In this document: one piece after another, positions 25,652-34,274 of the stretch
Position numbering within the stretch: position 1 is the stretch's first letter
Layout: the number at the start of each line of letters is the position of its first letter
Origin: Streptomyces sp. M92
Lineage (GTDB): Bacteria > Actinomycetota > Actinomycetes > Streptomycetales > Streptomycetaceae
Direction: 5' to 3'
NCBI RefSeq assembly: GCF_028473745.1
Contig: NZ_CP101137.1
Coordinates: 5,456,001 to 5,520,000 of the forward strand
Length of the DNA stretch: 64,000 bases
Made by a program: the position numbers and the translations under genes
Notes under the pieces: model-generated
Seen by the model: the letters and a program-made list of their open reading frames with translations, nothing else
Told to the model about the DNA's origin: nothing
Databases searched by the model: none

Positions 25652-26633
25652 GGGCAGCCTGCACCCTCACCTTGTCGGACGGCCTTACCCAGTCGACCAG
25701 TTCCGGTTCCGCCGTGAGGACTCCGGACCCAGGTGATCACGGCGACGGGTCGGGCAAGAGCCTCGTGGCCGTCCGGAGCGCCGAAGAGCTCCGTGCCGAC
25801 CGTGTGCTGGTGCTCGTCCCCTCGCTGGGTACCTGCCGACCCAGACCGAGGCCGCGTGGCGCGAGGGAGGCCGCACGGGCCCGGTGGTCGGGCTCTCCTC
25901 CCTGCGCGGCGAGGACGGGCCTTCCCCGACACCACGGATGTGCGCATCGACGGCTTCTCGCCGGTGTGGGCGGAGCTGGGGGAGCGGCATGGTGAGGTGC
26001 CTGTCCGAGGGGAGCGGGCGGCGGGGCATTCGCCGCGCACGACGGCCGGGGCGGCGCGGACGAGGGTGAGGGCGAGCCCGGCGGCTTCGTCGTGGGCGAG
26101 GCCAGTTGATCTTGTAGGGGTCGCAAGGGGCGACGCCGCAGAGCTGGATGCGGTCGTCCGCCTCGTCCAGGAGCCGCTTGACGAACCTCTCGGTCCGAAA
26201 GGTGCGTTCGGCATCCTTGCCGGCACCGGCACGCCCGTAGACGAACTTCATCAGGGCGACGTGGTCCGCGGCGGGCAGGGGAGCCGCCGTGCTGAGCGTG
26301 GTCGCCTCCTCGGCCGTCTCCGCCTCGGCGCTCTCGTCGGGGGACAGGGCGGCGCCGGCGAACGCGTTCCGGAGAGCACGGCAGGTGAACCGCTCGTGCT
26401 CCACGATCCCCCCGGGAGTTCCGTCGATGATGCGCACATGCGTGAACCTCCCACGTCTGCGTGAGGCGGGGCAGTACCCACTCCGGCCGCTCGCCGTACC
26501 TACAGCAGGGCGACAACGGTCACGCTTCAGCCAATCCTCGAGCGGGGCGGCGGGCCGCAGCGAGGTCCTCGTTCCAAGGTCCCGGTCGGACCGGGACCAG
26601 CGGCCGAAGCCCGCCACCGCCACCGAGGCGATC
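25652..26633. other. intergenic stretch with degenerate coding sequence
   Basis: No intact gene is supported. On the minus strand, about 26450 to 26100 has good coding character (IIDGTPGGIVEHERFTCRAL, ALMKFVYGRAGAGKDAERTF, IQLCGVAPCDPYKINW). The signal then jumps frame near 26110 (GLAHDEAAGLALTLVRAAP) and is lost. It looks like a frameshifted remnant of an unidentified protein. I do not recognise the family. Confidence 0.5.
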
Positions 26634-27419
26634 ATGGGAGTGGTCCGTTCAAGCGGGGGAGGAGCCGTGCGGGTGGAGCAGGTGGACTGGGTCGAGGTCC
26701 CGGCCGGAACGCTGCGCCGGGGTACGCCGGGCGACGAAGTCGCGGCGGTGGCCCGCCGTTACGCGGACACCGGGGTGCCGGTGGACTGGTACAGGAAGGA
26801 GGTCCCGCGTGCGGAGATCCACGTTCCGGCCTTCCGGATCGCCCGCACGCCCGTCACCGTCGGCCAGTGGACACCCTTCGCCGCGGCCTCCGGCCGGCCG
26901 GTCCCGGCGACGCCGGCGGACCACCCCGTCATCGGGATCTCATGGGAGGCGGCGACCGCCTTCTGCCGGTGGCTCGGGAACCGCATCGGCCTCGGCGTGC
27001 GGCTGCCCACGGAGGACGAGTGGGAGCGCGCCGCGCGGGGCGACGACGGCCGGGAGTTCCCGTGGGGCGAGGAGTACCGCACCGGACTGGCCAATCTCGT
27101 GGACCTCGGCATCGGCACCACGACGCCGGTCGGCTCGTTCCCCGAGGGAGCCGGCCCCTTCGGAGTGCTCGACATGGCGGGCAACGCCGACGAGTGGACC
27201 TCGACCCTCTACGCGCCCTACCCCGGCGCACCCGCCGAGGTGCCGGGCACCGAGGACTGGGCCTTCGACCGGCACGTCACCCGGGGCGGCTCGTTCCGCC
27301 ACGACCGGGACCTGGCCCGGTGCGCCCGCCGGCACGGCGCCTACGAGCCGGACCTCGCGGCGATCGGCGTGGGCTTCCGCCTGGCGGCACCGGCCCGGCC
27401 GGCCTGCGGGAGTCAGTAA
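26634..27419 (+). CDS. formylglycine-generating-enzyme-fold (SUMF1) protein
   Basis: This 261-residue protein has the FGE/SUMF1 fold: IARTPVTVGQW, VIGISWEAATAFCRWLG, VRLPTEDEWERAARG, FPWGEE, GVLDMAGNADEWTSTLY and VTRGGSFRHDRDLARCARRHG. True formylglycine-generating enzymes carry a Cys pair after the RGGS motif; that motif is not seen here, so classic sulfatase activation is unlikely. Other fold members act in ergothioneine or metal-dependent chemistry. The ATG at 26634 and GTGs at 26667 and 26673 are all possible starts. It ends 7 bases inside the convergent speE gene. Confidence 0.75.
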   Translation: MGVVRSSGGGAVRVEQVDWVEVPAGTLRRGTPGDEVAAVARRYADTGVPVDWYRKEVPRAEIHVPAFRIARTPVTVGQWTPFAAASGRPVPATPADHPVIGISWEAATAFCRWLGNRIGLGVRLPTEDEWERAARGDDGREFPWGEEYRTGLANLVDLGIGTTTPVGSFPEGAGPFGVLDMAGNADEWTSTLYAPYPGAPAEVPGTEDWAFDRHVTRGGSFRHDRDLARCARRHGAYEPDLAAIGVGFRLAAPARPACGSQ

Positions 27420-29011
27420 TCGCGCCACTCGTCCAGGACGTATTCGAGCACCGCGGGATCCATCAGGGTGCTCGGCCGTACGTCGGTGCGGCGACGGTCG
27501 ACGGGGAACACGGTCGCCGCTTCCAGCACCGCGTCGTCCAGGTACCGCAGCTCGGGAGCGTCCGCGGCGAGCCGCAGCTCGGGTGCTTCGCCGCCGCGGG
27601 CGGCCAGCACGAACCCCCAGTTGCCGAAGCTCGGCACATCGACCTGGAACTCCGTGGTCGAGTACCCCGCCTCCTCGATCGTCTTCGCGATCGACCAGTA
27701 CGTCTTGGGCGCGAAGAACGGCGATCCGCTCTGCACCATCACCTTGGCCTGCGGAGTGAGGACCCGGCCGAGCAGATGGTAGAACTCCACCGAGTACAGC
27801 TTGGCCATCGATGCCGAGTCGGGGTCGGGGAAGTCGATGACGACCGCGTCGTATTGCTGCCGGGCACCGCGCAGCCAGTTGAACGCGTCGGCGTTCACCA
27901 CCTCGGTCCGCGGGTCGTCCAGCGCCTCCCGGTTGAGCTCGCGCAGCGGCCCGTAGTCCCGTGCCAACCGGGTCATGGCAGGGTCGAGTTCGACGAGGGT
28001 GACGTGCCGGACGTCCTCGTACCGCAGCACCTCGCGCAGCGCGAGCCCGTCACCGCCACCCATGATCAGCACGTTGGAGCGACGGCCCGACAGCGTGGGG
28101 TGGACGAGGGACTCGTGGTAGCGGTACTCGTCGACGGAGCTGAACTGGAGATCGCCGTTCAGGAACAGCCGGATGTCGGGGTCCCCGGTGAAGGCGGTGG
28201 ACCGGGTGATCACGATGTCCTGGTACTGGGTGGTCTCGGCGTGCACGACGGGGTCGGCGTACATGTGCTGACGCGCGGTGATCTCCAGGTCGTCCGCGAA
28301 CGCGTACGTCGTGCAGAGCACGGCCAGCACCGCGGTGACGCCCGCCAGCAGACCGGCCTTCACCATGCGGCGGATCTCGCGGCGGAAGATGAACACCACG
28401 ACGACGACGCCGGCGACCGCGTTGACCGAGCCGACCACCAGTGCACCCTGCAACTGGCCGAAGGTCGGCAGCAGGAGCAGCGGGAAGCACAGGCCGCCGA
28501 CGAGGGCACCGATGTAGTCGACGGCGAACATGTCGGCGACGGCACTGCTCGCCTCCTGCCGGCGGATCCGCTGAAGAAGGGTCATCAGGAGCGGGATCTC
28601 GGCGCCGATCAGAATGCCGATCACCAGGGACACCACGACCATCGCGGGCATGTAGAGCTGCAGCCAGGCGAAGGCCGCGTACAGGGCCAGCACGGACAGG
28701 CCGCCGATCAGCGCCAGGGCGCCTTCCAGCACCGCGAACGCGACGACCGCGCGGCGCCGCAGCGGTTTGGCCGCCAGCGAGCCCACACCCATGGCGAAGA
28801 CCATCACGGAGATGACCACGGAGGTCTGGAGCACCGAGTTGCCGACCAGATAGCTGCCCAGCGCGGTCAGCGCCAGTTCGTAGACGAGGCCGCAGGCGGC
28901 GCAGAGGAAGACGGCGAGCAGCAGAAGGAACCGCGCCCCCCGGGGCGGAGGAGTCCCCGGGGGGCGGGAGGTGGCCGTGGTGTCGCGGTCGTCCAGGGTG
29001 GTGGAACTCAT
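27413..29011 (-). CDS. speE: membrane-anchored spermidine synthase (polyamine aminopropyltransferase)
   Basis: This 532-residue protein has about seven N-terminal membrane segments (residues 27-235) followed by an aminopropyltransferase domain (about 250-500). Motifs include LNGDLQFSSVDEYRYHESLVHP, VLIMGGGDGLALRE for decarboxylated-SAM binding, VELDPAMTRLAR and DAVVIDFPDPDSASMAKLYS. The reaction transfers aminopropyl to putrescine or a related amine. The fused membrane part is typical of one actinobacterial subgroup. It closes an operon with DUF350 (10 bases upstream), DUF4247 and DUF2617. Confidence 0.88.
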   Translation of the reverse strand: MSSTTLDDRDTTATSRPPGTPPPRGARFLLLLAVFLCAACGLVYELALTALGSYLVGNSVLQTSVVISVMVFAMGVGSLAAKPLRRRAVVAFAVLEGALALIGGLSVLALYAAFAWLQLYMPAMVVVSLVIGILIGAEIPLLMTLLQRIRRQEASSAVADMFAVDYIGALVGGLCFPLLLLPTFGQLQGALVVGSVNAVAGVVVVVFIFRREIRRMVKAGLLAGVTAVLAVLCTTYAFADDLEITARQHMYADPVVHAETTQYQDIVITRSTAFTGDPDIRLFLNGDLQFSSVDEYRYHESLVHPTLSGRRSNVLIMGGGDGLALREVLRYEDVRHVTLVELDPAMTRLARDYGPLRELNREALDDPRTEVVNADAFNWLRGARQQYDAVVIDFPDPDSASMAKLYSVEFYHLLGRVLTPQAKVMVQSGSPFFAPKTYWSIAKTIEEAGYSTTEFQVDVPSFGNWGFVLAARGGEAPELRLAADAPELRYLDDAVLEAATVFPVDRRRTDVRPSTLMDPAVLEYVLDEWRDY

Positions 29012-29021
29012 GGGAGCCGTT

Positions 29022-29459
29022 CTAGGAGAGGGCCGCGCCGACCATGAAGGCGGTGCCCAGGTACATGCCGGCCTGCACCCAGGCGGCCGGGTGCGGGCGG
29101 TCCCCGACGTCCTCCAGGGCGACCGCGCCCATCTGGCCCGGCGCGAGCTTGCCGATCACGATGCCGACCAGTGTCATCACCAGCACACCGGCCAAGCCGT
29201 ACAGGAGCGTGCTGAACAGGCCCTGACCCAGTCCCTCCTCCGACTCGCTCGCCCGGATGGCCTCCATGACGACCAGGCCCACCGCTACGGACTGGCTGCC
29301 CAGCAGCACGGCCGCGCCGCGGTTGCGGTCCCGCCACACCACGTGGAAGAGCTTGCCGGGCGTGACAAGGTCGAGGGCGACGAAGCCGACGGCCATCACG
29401 ACCAGGCCCACGACTCCGTAGAGCAGGGCCTGACCGGCCGACTCGAAGATCTCGGTCAC
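29022..29459 (-). CDS. DUF350 membrane protein
   Basis: This 145-residue protein has four predicted membrane segments (ALLYGVVGLVVMAVGFVALD, GAAVLLGSQSVAVGLVVM, LLYGLAGVLVMTLVGIVIG, AGMYLGTAFMVGAALS). It has the internal two-fold repeat typical of DUF350. The family's function is unknown; it often sits beside membrane spermidine synthases, as here. It lies 10 bases before speE and 64 bases after the DUF4247 gene. Confidence 0.82.
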   Translation of the reverse strand: MTEIFESAGQALLYGVVGLVVMAVGFVALDLVTPGKLFHVVWRDRNRGAAVLLGSQSVAVGLVVMEAIRASESEEGLGQGLFSTLLYGLAGVLVMTLVGIVIGKLAPGQMGAVALEDVGDRPHPAAWVQAGMYLGTAFMVGAALS

Positions 29460-29523
29460 AGGGATGCCTTTCTGGAGAGCGTCGTCGGAGCGGGGAGGCG
29501 GTGCTGCCTGGCCGGCACGGGAC

Positions 29524-29925
29524 TCACTTGCCTTCGCCCGGACCGCCGCCGCGGTAACTCTGACTGTTCGGGTTGGGCCAGTTGACGAGGTGCTGCTGGT
29601 GGCGGCGGTAACCGTTGCGGTAGTCCTCGATCTCGATCATGCTGCCGCCCTGGTACGGAGAGACGGTCACCATGTCGTCGCCGTAGCGCAGGAACTGCAT
29701 GCCGCCCCCGGAAGACCGGTCGAGCGCCTCGCGCTGGTCGTCGATCGCGTCGGCGACCCGAGCCGGGCCGCTGTCGTTGTCGAGCCACCGGGACCCGCTG
29801 GAGGTGTACTGGTCGCGGATCCAGGAGCGGGGAACCCCGTCGTCCCCGTCGCTGGAACAACCCGCGAGCGAAACGGTGAGCAGAGCGGCCGCCACCGCTG
29901 CGCGGACGAGTCGGGCGCTGTTCAT
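29524..29925 (-). CDS. DUF4247 lipoprotein
   Basis: This 133-residue protein begins with a lipoprotein signal (LLTVSLAGCSSDGD), giving a lipid-anchored Cys at about residue 22. A short soluble domain follows (IRDQYTSSGSRWLDNDSGPA, YGDDMVTVSPYQGGSMIEIE) and a Gly-rich tail. The domain matches DUF4247 of actinobacteria, whose role is unknown. ATG at 29925 overlaps the stop of the DUF2617 gene (ATGA). Confidence 0.82.
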   Translation of the reverse strand: MNSARLVRAAVAAALLTVSLAGCSSDGDDGVPRSWIRDQYTSSGSRWLDNDSGPARVADAIDDQREALDRSSGGGMQFLRYGDDMVTVSPYQGGSMIEIEDYRNGYRRHQQHLVNWPNPNSQSYRGGGPGEGK

Positions 29926-30428
29926 CGGGCCTCCAGTCGAGTGCGCGTCGATACGATCTGCCCGTTCTGCGGGTACGTGTGCCAGGTGTGCCAGACCAGT
30001 GGGGGACGTGACGCCTCGTCGGACGCCTCGACGACCACCGCCGTCACCGCCTCCGGCGAACCCGGGAAAGTGCCGCACAGGCTGTGCTTCGCGTCCGCCG
30101 CCCGGTGGAGGATCCTCGCCACCCGCGCGCTGAACTCGACAGGGTCGAGACGCGCCGTGGTGGCGCTGAAGTCGTAGGTCCAGCCCGGCAGTTGCCGGGT
30201 GAGTCCGGCCGGCAGCCCTCGGGCGGCACCCGGCAGGCACGCCACGGTCTCCCGTACGGGTCCGGCGAACACCTGGTGCGAGGCGCCGAGCAGGCGCATG
30301 CGTACGGTCAGTCCCCCCACGAGCGCTTCGCGTTCGGCGAGCGCAGGCCGCTCGCCCAGGTCCAGTGAGAAACAGAGCTGGTCCGCGTCCGTGTCCAGAT
30401 AGGGGGCTTGCAGTGACAGTGTGCGCAT
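29922..30428 (-). CDS. DUF2617 protein
   Basis: This 168-residue soluble protein starts MRTLSLQAPYLDTDADQLCF and ends VWHTWHTYPQNGQIVSTRT, a pattern matching DUF2617. The function is unknown. It is the first gene of the four-gene operon ending in speE. Gene order and overlaps suggest the set acts together at the membrane, possibly in polyamine handling or envelope stress; this is inference. Confidence 0.8.
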   Translation of the reverse strand: MRTLSLQAPYLDTDADQLCFSLDLGERPALAEREALVGGLTVRMRLLGASHQVFAGPVRETVACLPGAARGLPAGLTRQLPGWTYDFSATTARLDPVEFSARVARILHRAADAKHSLCGTFPGSPEAVTAVVVEASDEASRPPLVWHTWHTYPQNGQIVSTRTRLEAR

Positions 30429-30562
30429 GCGGCCCCCGGTCCGATTTTGCTACGAGCGGCGCTGAGTATGGCACACGGGTCCTCGGGCGTCCGAACGGCG
30501 GGGTGCTCGCGACAGGTGCTCGCCGAACCACCGCGACCGCGGTCACCGCTCGGGCCGGCCGG

Positions 30563-30606
30563 TTGTCCGTGAACTCTTCCGGAATTGTCCGTGATCGGTA
30601 ACGGAC
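30563..30606. repeat. direct and inverted repeats before the deacetylase gene
   Basis: TTGTCCGTGA occurs at 30563-30572 and again at 30585-30594, 22 bases (two helical turns) apart. The second copy starts an inverted repeat GTCCGT-N8-ACGGAC (30587-30606). It lies between the divergent DUF2617 and deacetylase genes and is a candidate operator. Confidence 0.5.
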
Positions 30607-30689
30607 GCATCCCGCGGCCGCGGGATGCCGTCCTGCCATGTGGTCCCGACGGGACCGGGGGCGAGGAACTACGCGAAGGCGGGACGGAC

Positions 30690-31463
30690 ATGGCGCGGCA
30701 CGGTGGCGGACGGGCCTGGTACGGCAAAGTGGTCGGGGCGGCGCTCGGAGTGACGGTCCTCGCGGTCGGCGCCTCGGTGTGGACGGCGCAGGCCGGGCCC
30801 GCGGGCGCGGCGGCACCGGAGGCGACCGCGCCGGCCACGCCGGGCAGTGCCGCCGACCCGGTCGACCCGGCCATCGCGCACGCCTCCGACGAGGGAGCGA
30901 GGGGTGTCAACATCACCATCGACGACGGCCCCGACCCCGCGTGGACGCCTCAAGTGCTCGGCCTGTTGCGTGAGTACGGGGTCAAGGCCACGTTCTGCAT
31001 GACGGGTACGCAGGCCCAGGCCCACCCGGGTCTCGTGAAGGACGTCGTCGCGGCCGGGCACCGGCTGTGCGACCACTCGGTGTCGCACGACACCGCCATG
31101 GACAGGAAGTCCGAGGCGTACCAGTCCAAGGAGATCCTCGACGCGGAGCGCATGATCACCGAGGCGTCCGGGGGTGTACGGCCGATGTACTACCGGGCCC
31201 CCGGCGGCGCCTTCACCCCCTACAGCCGCAAACTGGCCGCATCCCGGGGTATGCGTCCGCTGGGCTGGAACGTCGACACCAAGGACTTCGAACGGCCCGG
31301 CACGGACGCCATCGTCGCCACCGTCCAGCGCGAGCTGCGCAACGGCCCGACGATCCTCTTCCACGACGCCGGGGGCGACCGCGCACAGACCGTCGAAGCC
31401 CTGCGCCGGGTCCTCCCCTGGCTCAAGGAGCAGGGATACGCGTTCGGCTTTCCGGTCCGCTGA
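30690..31463 (+). CDS. secreted polysaccharide deacetylase (NodB/CE4 domain)
   Basis: This 257-residue protein has an N-terminal signal or membrane anchor (VVGAALGVTVLAVGASVWTA). The NodB domain (about residues 70-250) shows motif 1 NITIDDGPDP with the catalytic and metal Asp residues. Motif 2 is CDHSVSH (metal His pair), motif 3 YRAPGGAFTP, and ILFHDAGGDR carries the late His-Asp motif. It probably removes acetyl groups from peptidoglycan, chitooligosaccharides or another envelope polymer. It converges on SulP with a hairpin terminator between. Confidence 0.88.
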   Translation: MARHGGGRAWYGKVVGAALGVTVLAVGASVWTAQAGPAGAAAPEATAPATPGSAADPVDPAIAHASDEGARGVNITIDDGPDPAWTPQVLGLLREYGVKATFCMTGTQAQAHPGLVKDVVAAGHRLCDHSVSHDTAMDRKSEAYQSKEILDAERMITEASGGVRPMYYRAPGGAFTPYSRKLAASRGMRPLGWNVDTKDFERPGTDAIVATVQRELRNGPTILFHDAGGDRAQTVEALRRVLPWLKEQGYAFGFPVR

Positions 31464-31562
31464 CGCGTTCCGCCGCCCCGCCCTCTCGGTGCCCGCTCAC
31501 CACCGGCAGGGCGGGCGGGGTGAGCACGCCTGCCGTGGGTTCGGCCGCGTCGGGCAAGCAGC

Positions 31563-31589
31563 GGACCCCGGCCGATCGGGCCGGGGTCC
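31563..31589. terminator. bidirectional terminator hairpin
   Basis: GGACCCCGGCC (31563-31573) pairs perfectly with 31579-31589 around the loop GATCG. It lies between the convergent deacetylase and SulP genes. Confidence 0.75.
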
Positions 31590-31615
31590 TGTGGGGTGTT
31601 CGTAGGGCGCCGGCG

Positions 31616-33121
31616 TCAGTGGCTGCCGGTGAGTTCGCCGGTGAGCTTGCCGTGGAGGTCGGCGCTGGGGTCGTTCAGGCCGGTGATCTCCACCGTCTTG
31701 CCGCGCTGGGCGTACTTGGTCTCGATGGCGTCGAGTGCGGCGACGGAGGAGGCGTCCCAGATGTGGGCGGAGGAGAGGTCGATGACGACCTTCTCCGGGT
31801 CGCCCGCGTAGTCGAACTGGCCGACGAGGTCGTTGGAGGAGGCGAAGAACAGCTCGCCGGTCACCCGGTAGACGACCGTGCCGCCGTCGGGGTCGGTGAC
31901 GGCGGTCACCTGGGCGAGATGCGCGACGCGCCTGGCGAAGATGACCATGGCGGTGAGGGAGCCGACCACGACCCCGATGGCCAGGTTGTCGGTGGCGACC
32001 ACGACGATCACGGTGATGACCATGACGGCGATCTCACCGGTGGGCATCCGCTTGAGGGTCTTGGGCGCGATGGAGTGCCAGTCGAAGGTACCGAAGGCGA
32101 CCATGACCATGACGGCGACCAGGGCGGCCATGGGGATGTCCGAGACGACGGGCCCGAAGGCGATGCACAGGACCATCAGGAACGAACCCGCCAGGAATGT
32201 GGAGACCCGGGTACGGGCGCCGGAGACCTTCACGTTGATCATGGTCTGGCCGATCATGGCGCAGCCGCCCATGCCGCCGAAGAAGCCGGTGACGATGTTG
32301 GCGATGCCCTGCCCGACGGACTCGCGCGTCTTGGAGGAGTGGGTGTCGGTGATGTCGTCGACCAGCTTCGCGGTCATCAGCGACTCCATCAGGCCGACCA
32401 GCGCCATGGCGAGGGCGTAGGGGGCGATGGTCGTCAGGGTGTCCAGGGTGAAGGGCACGTCCGGCAGGCCCGGCACCGGAAGCGAGGACGGCAGCTCGCC
32501 CTTGTCGCCGACGGTGGGCACCGCGATCCCGGCCGCCACCGTGATGACGGTGAGGATGACGATCGACACGAGCGGGGCCGGGATCACCTTGGTGACCCTC
32601 GGGAAGAACACCATGAGCGCGAGACCGCCGACGATCAGCGGGTACACCGGCCAGGGCACGTCGTGCATCTCCGGCACCTGCGCCATGAAGATCATGATGG
32701 CGAGGGCGTTGACGAAGCCGGTCATCACGGAGCGAGGCACGAACCGCATGAGCTTGGCCACGCCCACCGCACCCAGGACGATCTGGAAGACGCCTGCCAG
32801 GATGACGGTCGCGACCAGGTAGCCAAGGCCGTGCTCGCGGTTGACGGGCGCGATGACGAGCGCGACCGCGCCGGTGGCGGCGGAGATCATCGCCCGGCGG
32901 CCGCCGACGATCGAGATCGTCACGGCCATGGTGAACGAGGCGAACAAGCCGACCGCCGGGTCGACACCGGCGATGATCGAGAACGAGATCGCCTCAGGGA
33001 TCAGGGCCAGCGCGACGACCAGGCCGGCCAGGACCTCGGTGCGCCAGACCTTCGGGTTGTTCAGCCAGTCGGGGCGCAGGCCGCGCAGGCGCGCCGCGGG
33101 AGTCACAGCAGCAGAAGACAA
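31616..33121 (-). CDS. SulP family inorganic anion transporter
   Basis: This membrane protein of about 501 residues has some 11-12 hydrophobic segments from about residue 25 to 385 (VLAGLVVALALIPEAISFSI, GRRAMISAATGAVALVIAP). A C-terminal STAS domain follows (about 400-500, VVIDLSSAHIWDASSVAALD). Relatives move sulfate, bicarbonate or other anions. The start is uncertain: TTG at 33121 and GTG at 33106 are both possible, since the more upstream frame is Arg/Pro-rich and not SulP-like. A MerR gene is divergent, with a palindromic operator between, so transport is probably induced by the MerR ligand. Confidence 0.87.
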   Translation of the reverse strand: MSSAAVTPAARLRGLRPDWLNNPKVWRTEVLAGLVVALALIPEAISFSIIAGVDPAVGLFASFTMAVTISIVGGRRAMISAATGAVALVIAPVNREHGLGYLVATVILAGVFQIVLGAVGVAKLMRFVPRSVMTGFVNALAIMIFMAQVPEMHDVPWPVYPLIVGGLALMVFFPRVTKVIPAPLVSIVILTVITVAAGIAVPTVGDKGELPSSLPVPGLPDVPFTLDTLTTIAPYALAMALVGLMESLMTAKLVDDITDTHSSKTRESVGQGIANIVTGFFGGMGGCAMIGQTMINVKVSGARTRVSTFLAGSFLMVLCIAFGPVVSDIPMAALVAVMVMVAFGTFDWHSIAPKTLKRMPTGEIAVMVITVIVVVATDNLAIGVVVGSLTAMVIFARRVAHLAQVTAVTDPDGGTVVYRVTGELFFASSNDLVGQFDYAGDPEKVVIDLSSAHIWDASSVAALDAIETKYAQRGKTVEITGLNDPSADLHGKLTGELTGSH

Positions 33122-33448
33122 GGAGATGCGTACCTGTCGTGCTCGGGCGCACGCCGGCGGCAGGCCGGGCGTGCGGCAAGGGCGAGCAGGGGCCGGACCG
33201 GCACCCCGCGGACGACCCGCGGAGCGGGCCGGTGGGTCGGAAGGGGGAGGGACGAGAGGCGGCGTGGCGCGCACGGGCGGCCGGACGGCTCACATCCGCG
33301 GGCGAAGGATCACGGCGGGCAGGCGGCGGCGATGGGCGTCATGGGCTCGCGCACGCTCACTCCTGCGACAATCGGGTCTTCGCCGGGGGCGTCGTCGGCC
33401 CCGGAAACGGCAGCGGCAGGACGGCCGGGCCGCCCTCACCGTCGACAA

Positions 33449-33472
33449 CTCTACCCTAACGTTAGAGTAGAG
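33449..33472. promoter_or_regulatory. MerR-type operator palindrome
   Basis: CTCTACCCTAAC-GTTAGAGTAGAG is a 24-bp palindrome with a single mismatched pair, placed between divergent SulP and MerR genes. A TCGACA box (33442-33447) lies 20 bases before TAGAGG (33468-33473). That matches the long spacing MerR proteins need to untwist, so it probably drives the MerR gene itself. Confidence 0.75.
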
Positions 33473-33530
33473 GTCGGTGGGGTCGCACGGGACGCGGCCC
33501 GCCACGACGGGAAGGGCCAGGGACACGGGC

Positions 33531-33944
33531 GTGGACGACAAGCACATGCAGATCGGCGAGGTCGCCGCGCGGACGGAGCTGTCCCTGCGCACCATCCGGC
33601 ACTACGAGGAGACCGGCCTGGTCATCCCCTCCGCCCGCTCCCAGGGCGGCTTCCGCCTCTACACCGAGACCGACGTGGCCCGGCTCATGGTCATCCGCCG
33701 GATGAAGCCGCTCGGTTTCACCCTGGAGCAGATGCGTGACCTGCTGGACGCCACCGACCGTCTGGACGGCGACGGCGTTCTCGACGGCGACGAGCACGAG
33801 GCCCTGTTGGAGCGCGTTGGCACGTACCAGCAGGCCGCCGCCGAACAGGTGGAGAGACTGCGGGTCCAGTTGGCCCGCGCCGAGGACTTCGCGGCCACCC
33901 TGGCCGCCCGCCTGGCCCGGAAGACTCCGGACGCCCGCGTCTAG
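33531..33944 (+). CDS. MerR family transcriptional regulator
   Basis: This 137-residue protein has a winged helix (MQIGEVAARTELSLRTIRHY, EETGLVIPSARSQGGFRLY) and a long dimer helix near residues 80-125 (EHEALLERVGTYQQAAAEQ). No Cys-rich metal loop is present, so the signal is probably not a thiophilic metal. GTG at 33531 is assumed, with ATG at 33546 as alternative. It should bind the palindrome about 60 bases upstream. Confidence 0.87.
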   Translation: MDDKHMQIGEVAARTELSLRTIRHYEETGLVIPSARSQGGFRLYTETDVARLMVIRRMKPLGFTLEQMRDLLDATDRLDGDGVLDGDEHEALLERVGTYQQAAAEQVERLRVQLARAEDFAATLAARLARKTPDARV

Positions 33945-34274
33945 GACCGGGGCCGGCCCGGCAGTCACCCGAGCGACTCCGATCGGACCGGTCGTCGATG
34001 GGCGACGGGCCGGACCAGCACCGCGAACGGGCCGCGCTGTCCCGCTCGGTGCGTCCAACCCTCCCAGGACGCCCGTCGAGTCGTGCGGGGACCAGTACGA
34101 AGAGGAGGAGACGCTGCACGCCGACATGGGCGGGCACACCGGCGTCCCGATGTTCGCGGGGGGAGCGGCGGCCGGGTTCTTCACCCGGCACCTGAAATGA
34201 AGCCGGCGGACGTACCGGAACCCACGGCTGCTGTTCGTGGTCGTTTGTGATCACCGCAGTGATATCCCTACAGC
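33945..34274. other. intergenic, no gene supported
   Basis: About 330 bases separate MerR from the HAD gene. One plus-strand stretch (to TGA at 34198-34200) reads MGGHTGVPMFAGGAAAGFF and resembles a protein C-terminus, but no start or family is evident. Nothing else is seen. Confidence 0.4.

Noticed and set aside
26867..29047. 726-codon plus-strand frame opposite speE
   Set aside because: It spans the speE and FGE-like genes in the wrong frame and is rich in Gly/His/Asp artefacts.
31067..33739. 890-codon plus-strand frame through the deacetylase and opposite SulP
   Set aside because: It reads an alternative frame of the deacetylase and then the antisense of the SulP gene. The His/Asp/Gly bias is an artefact of membrane-codon complement.
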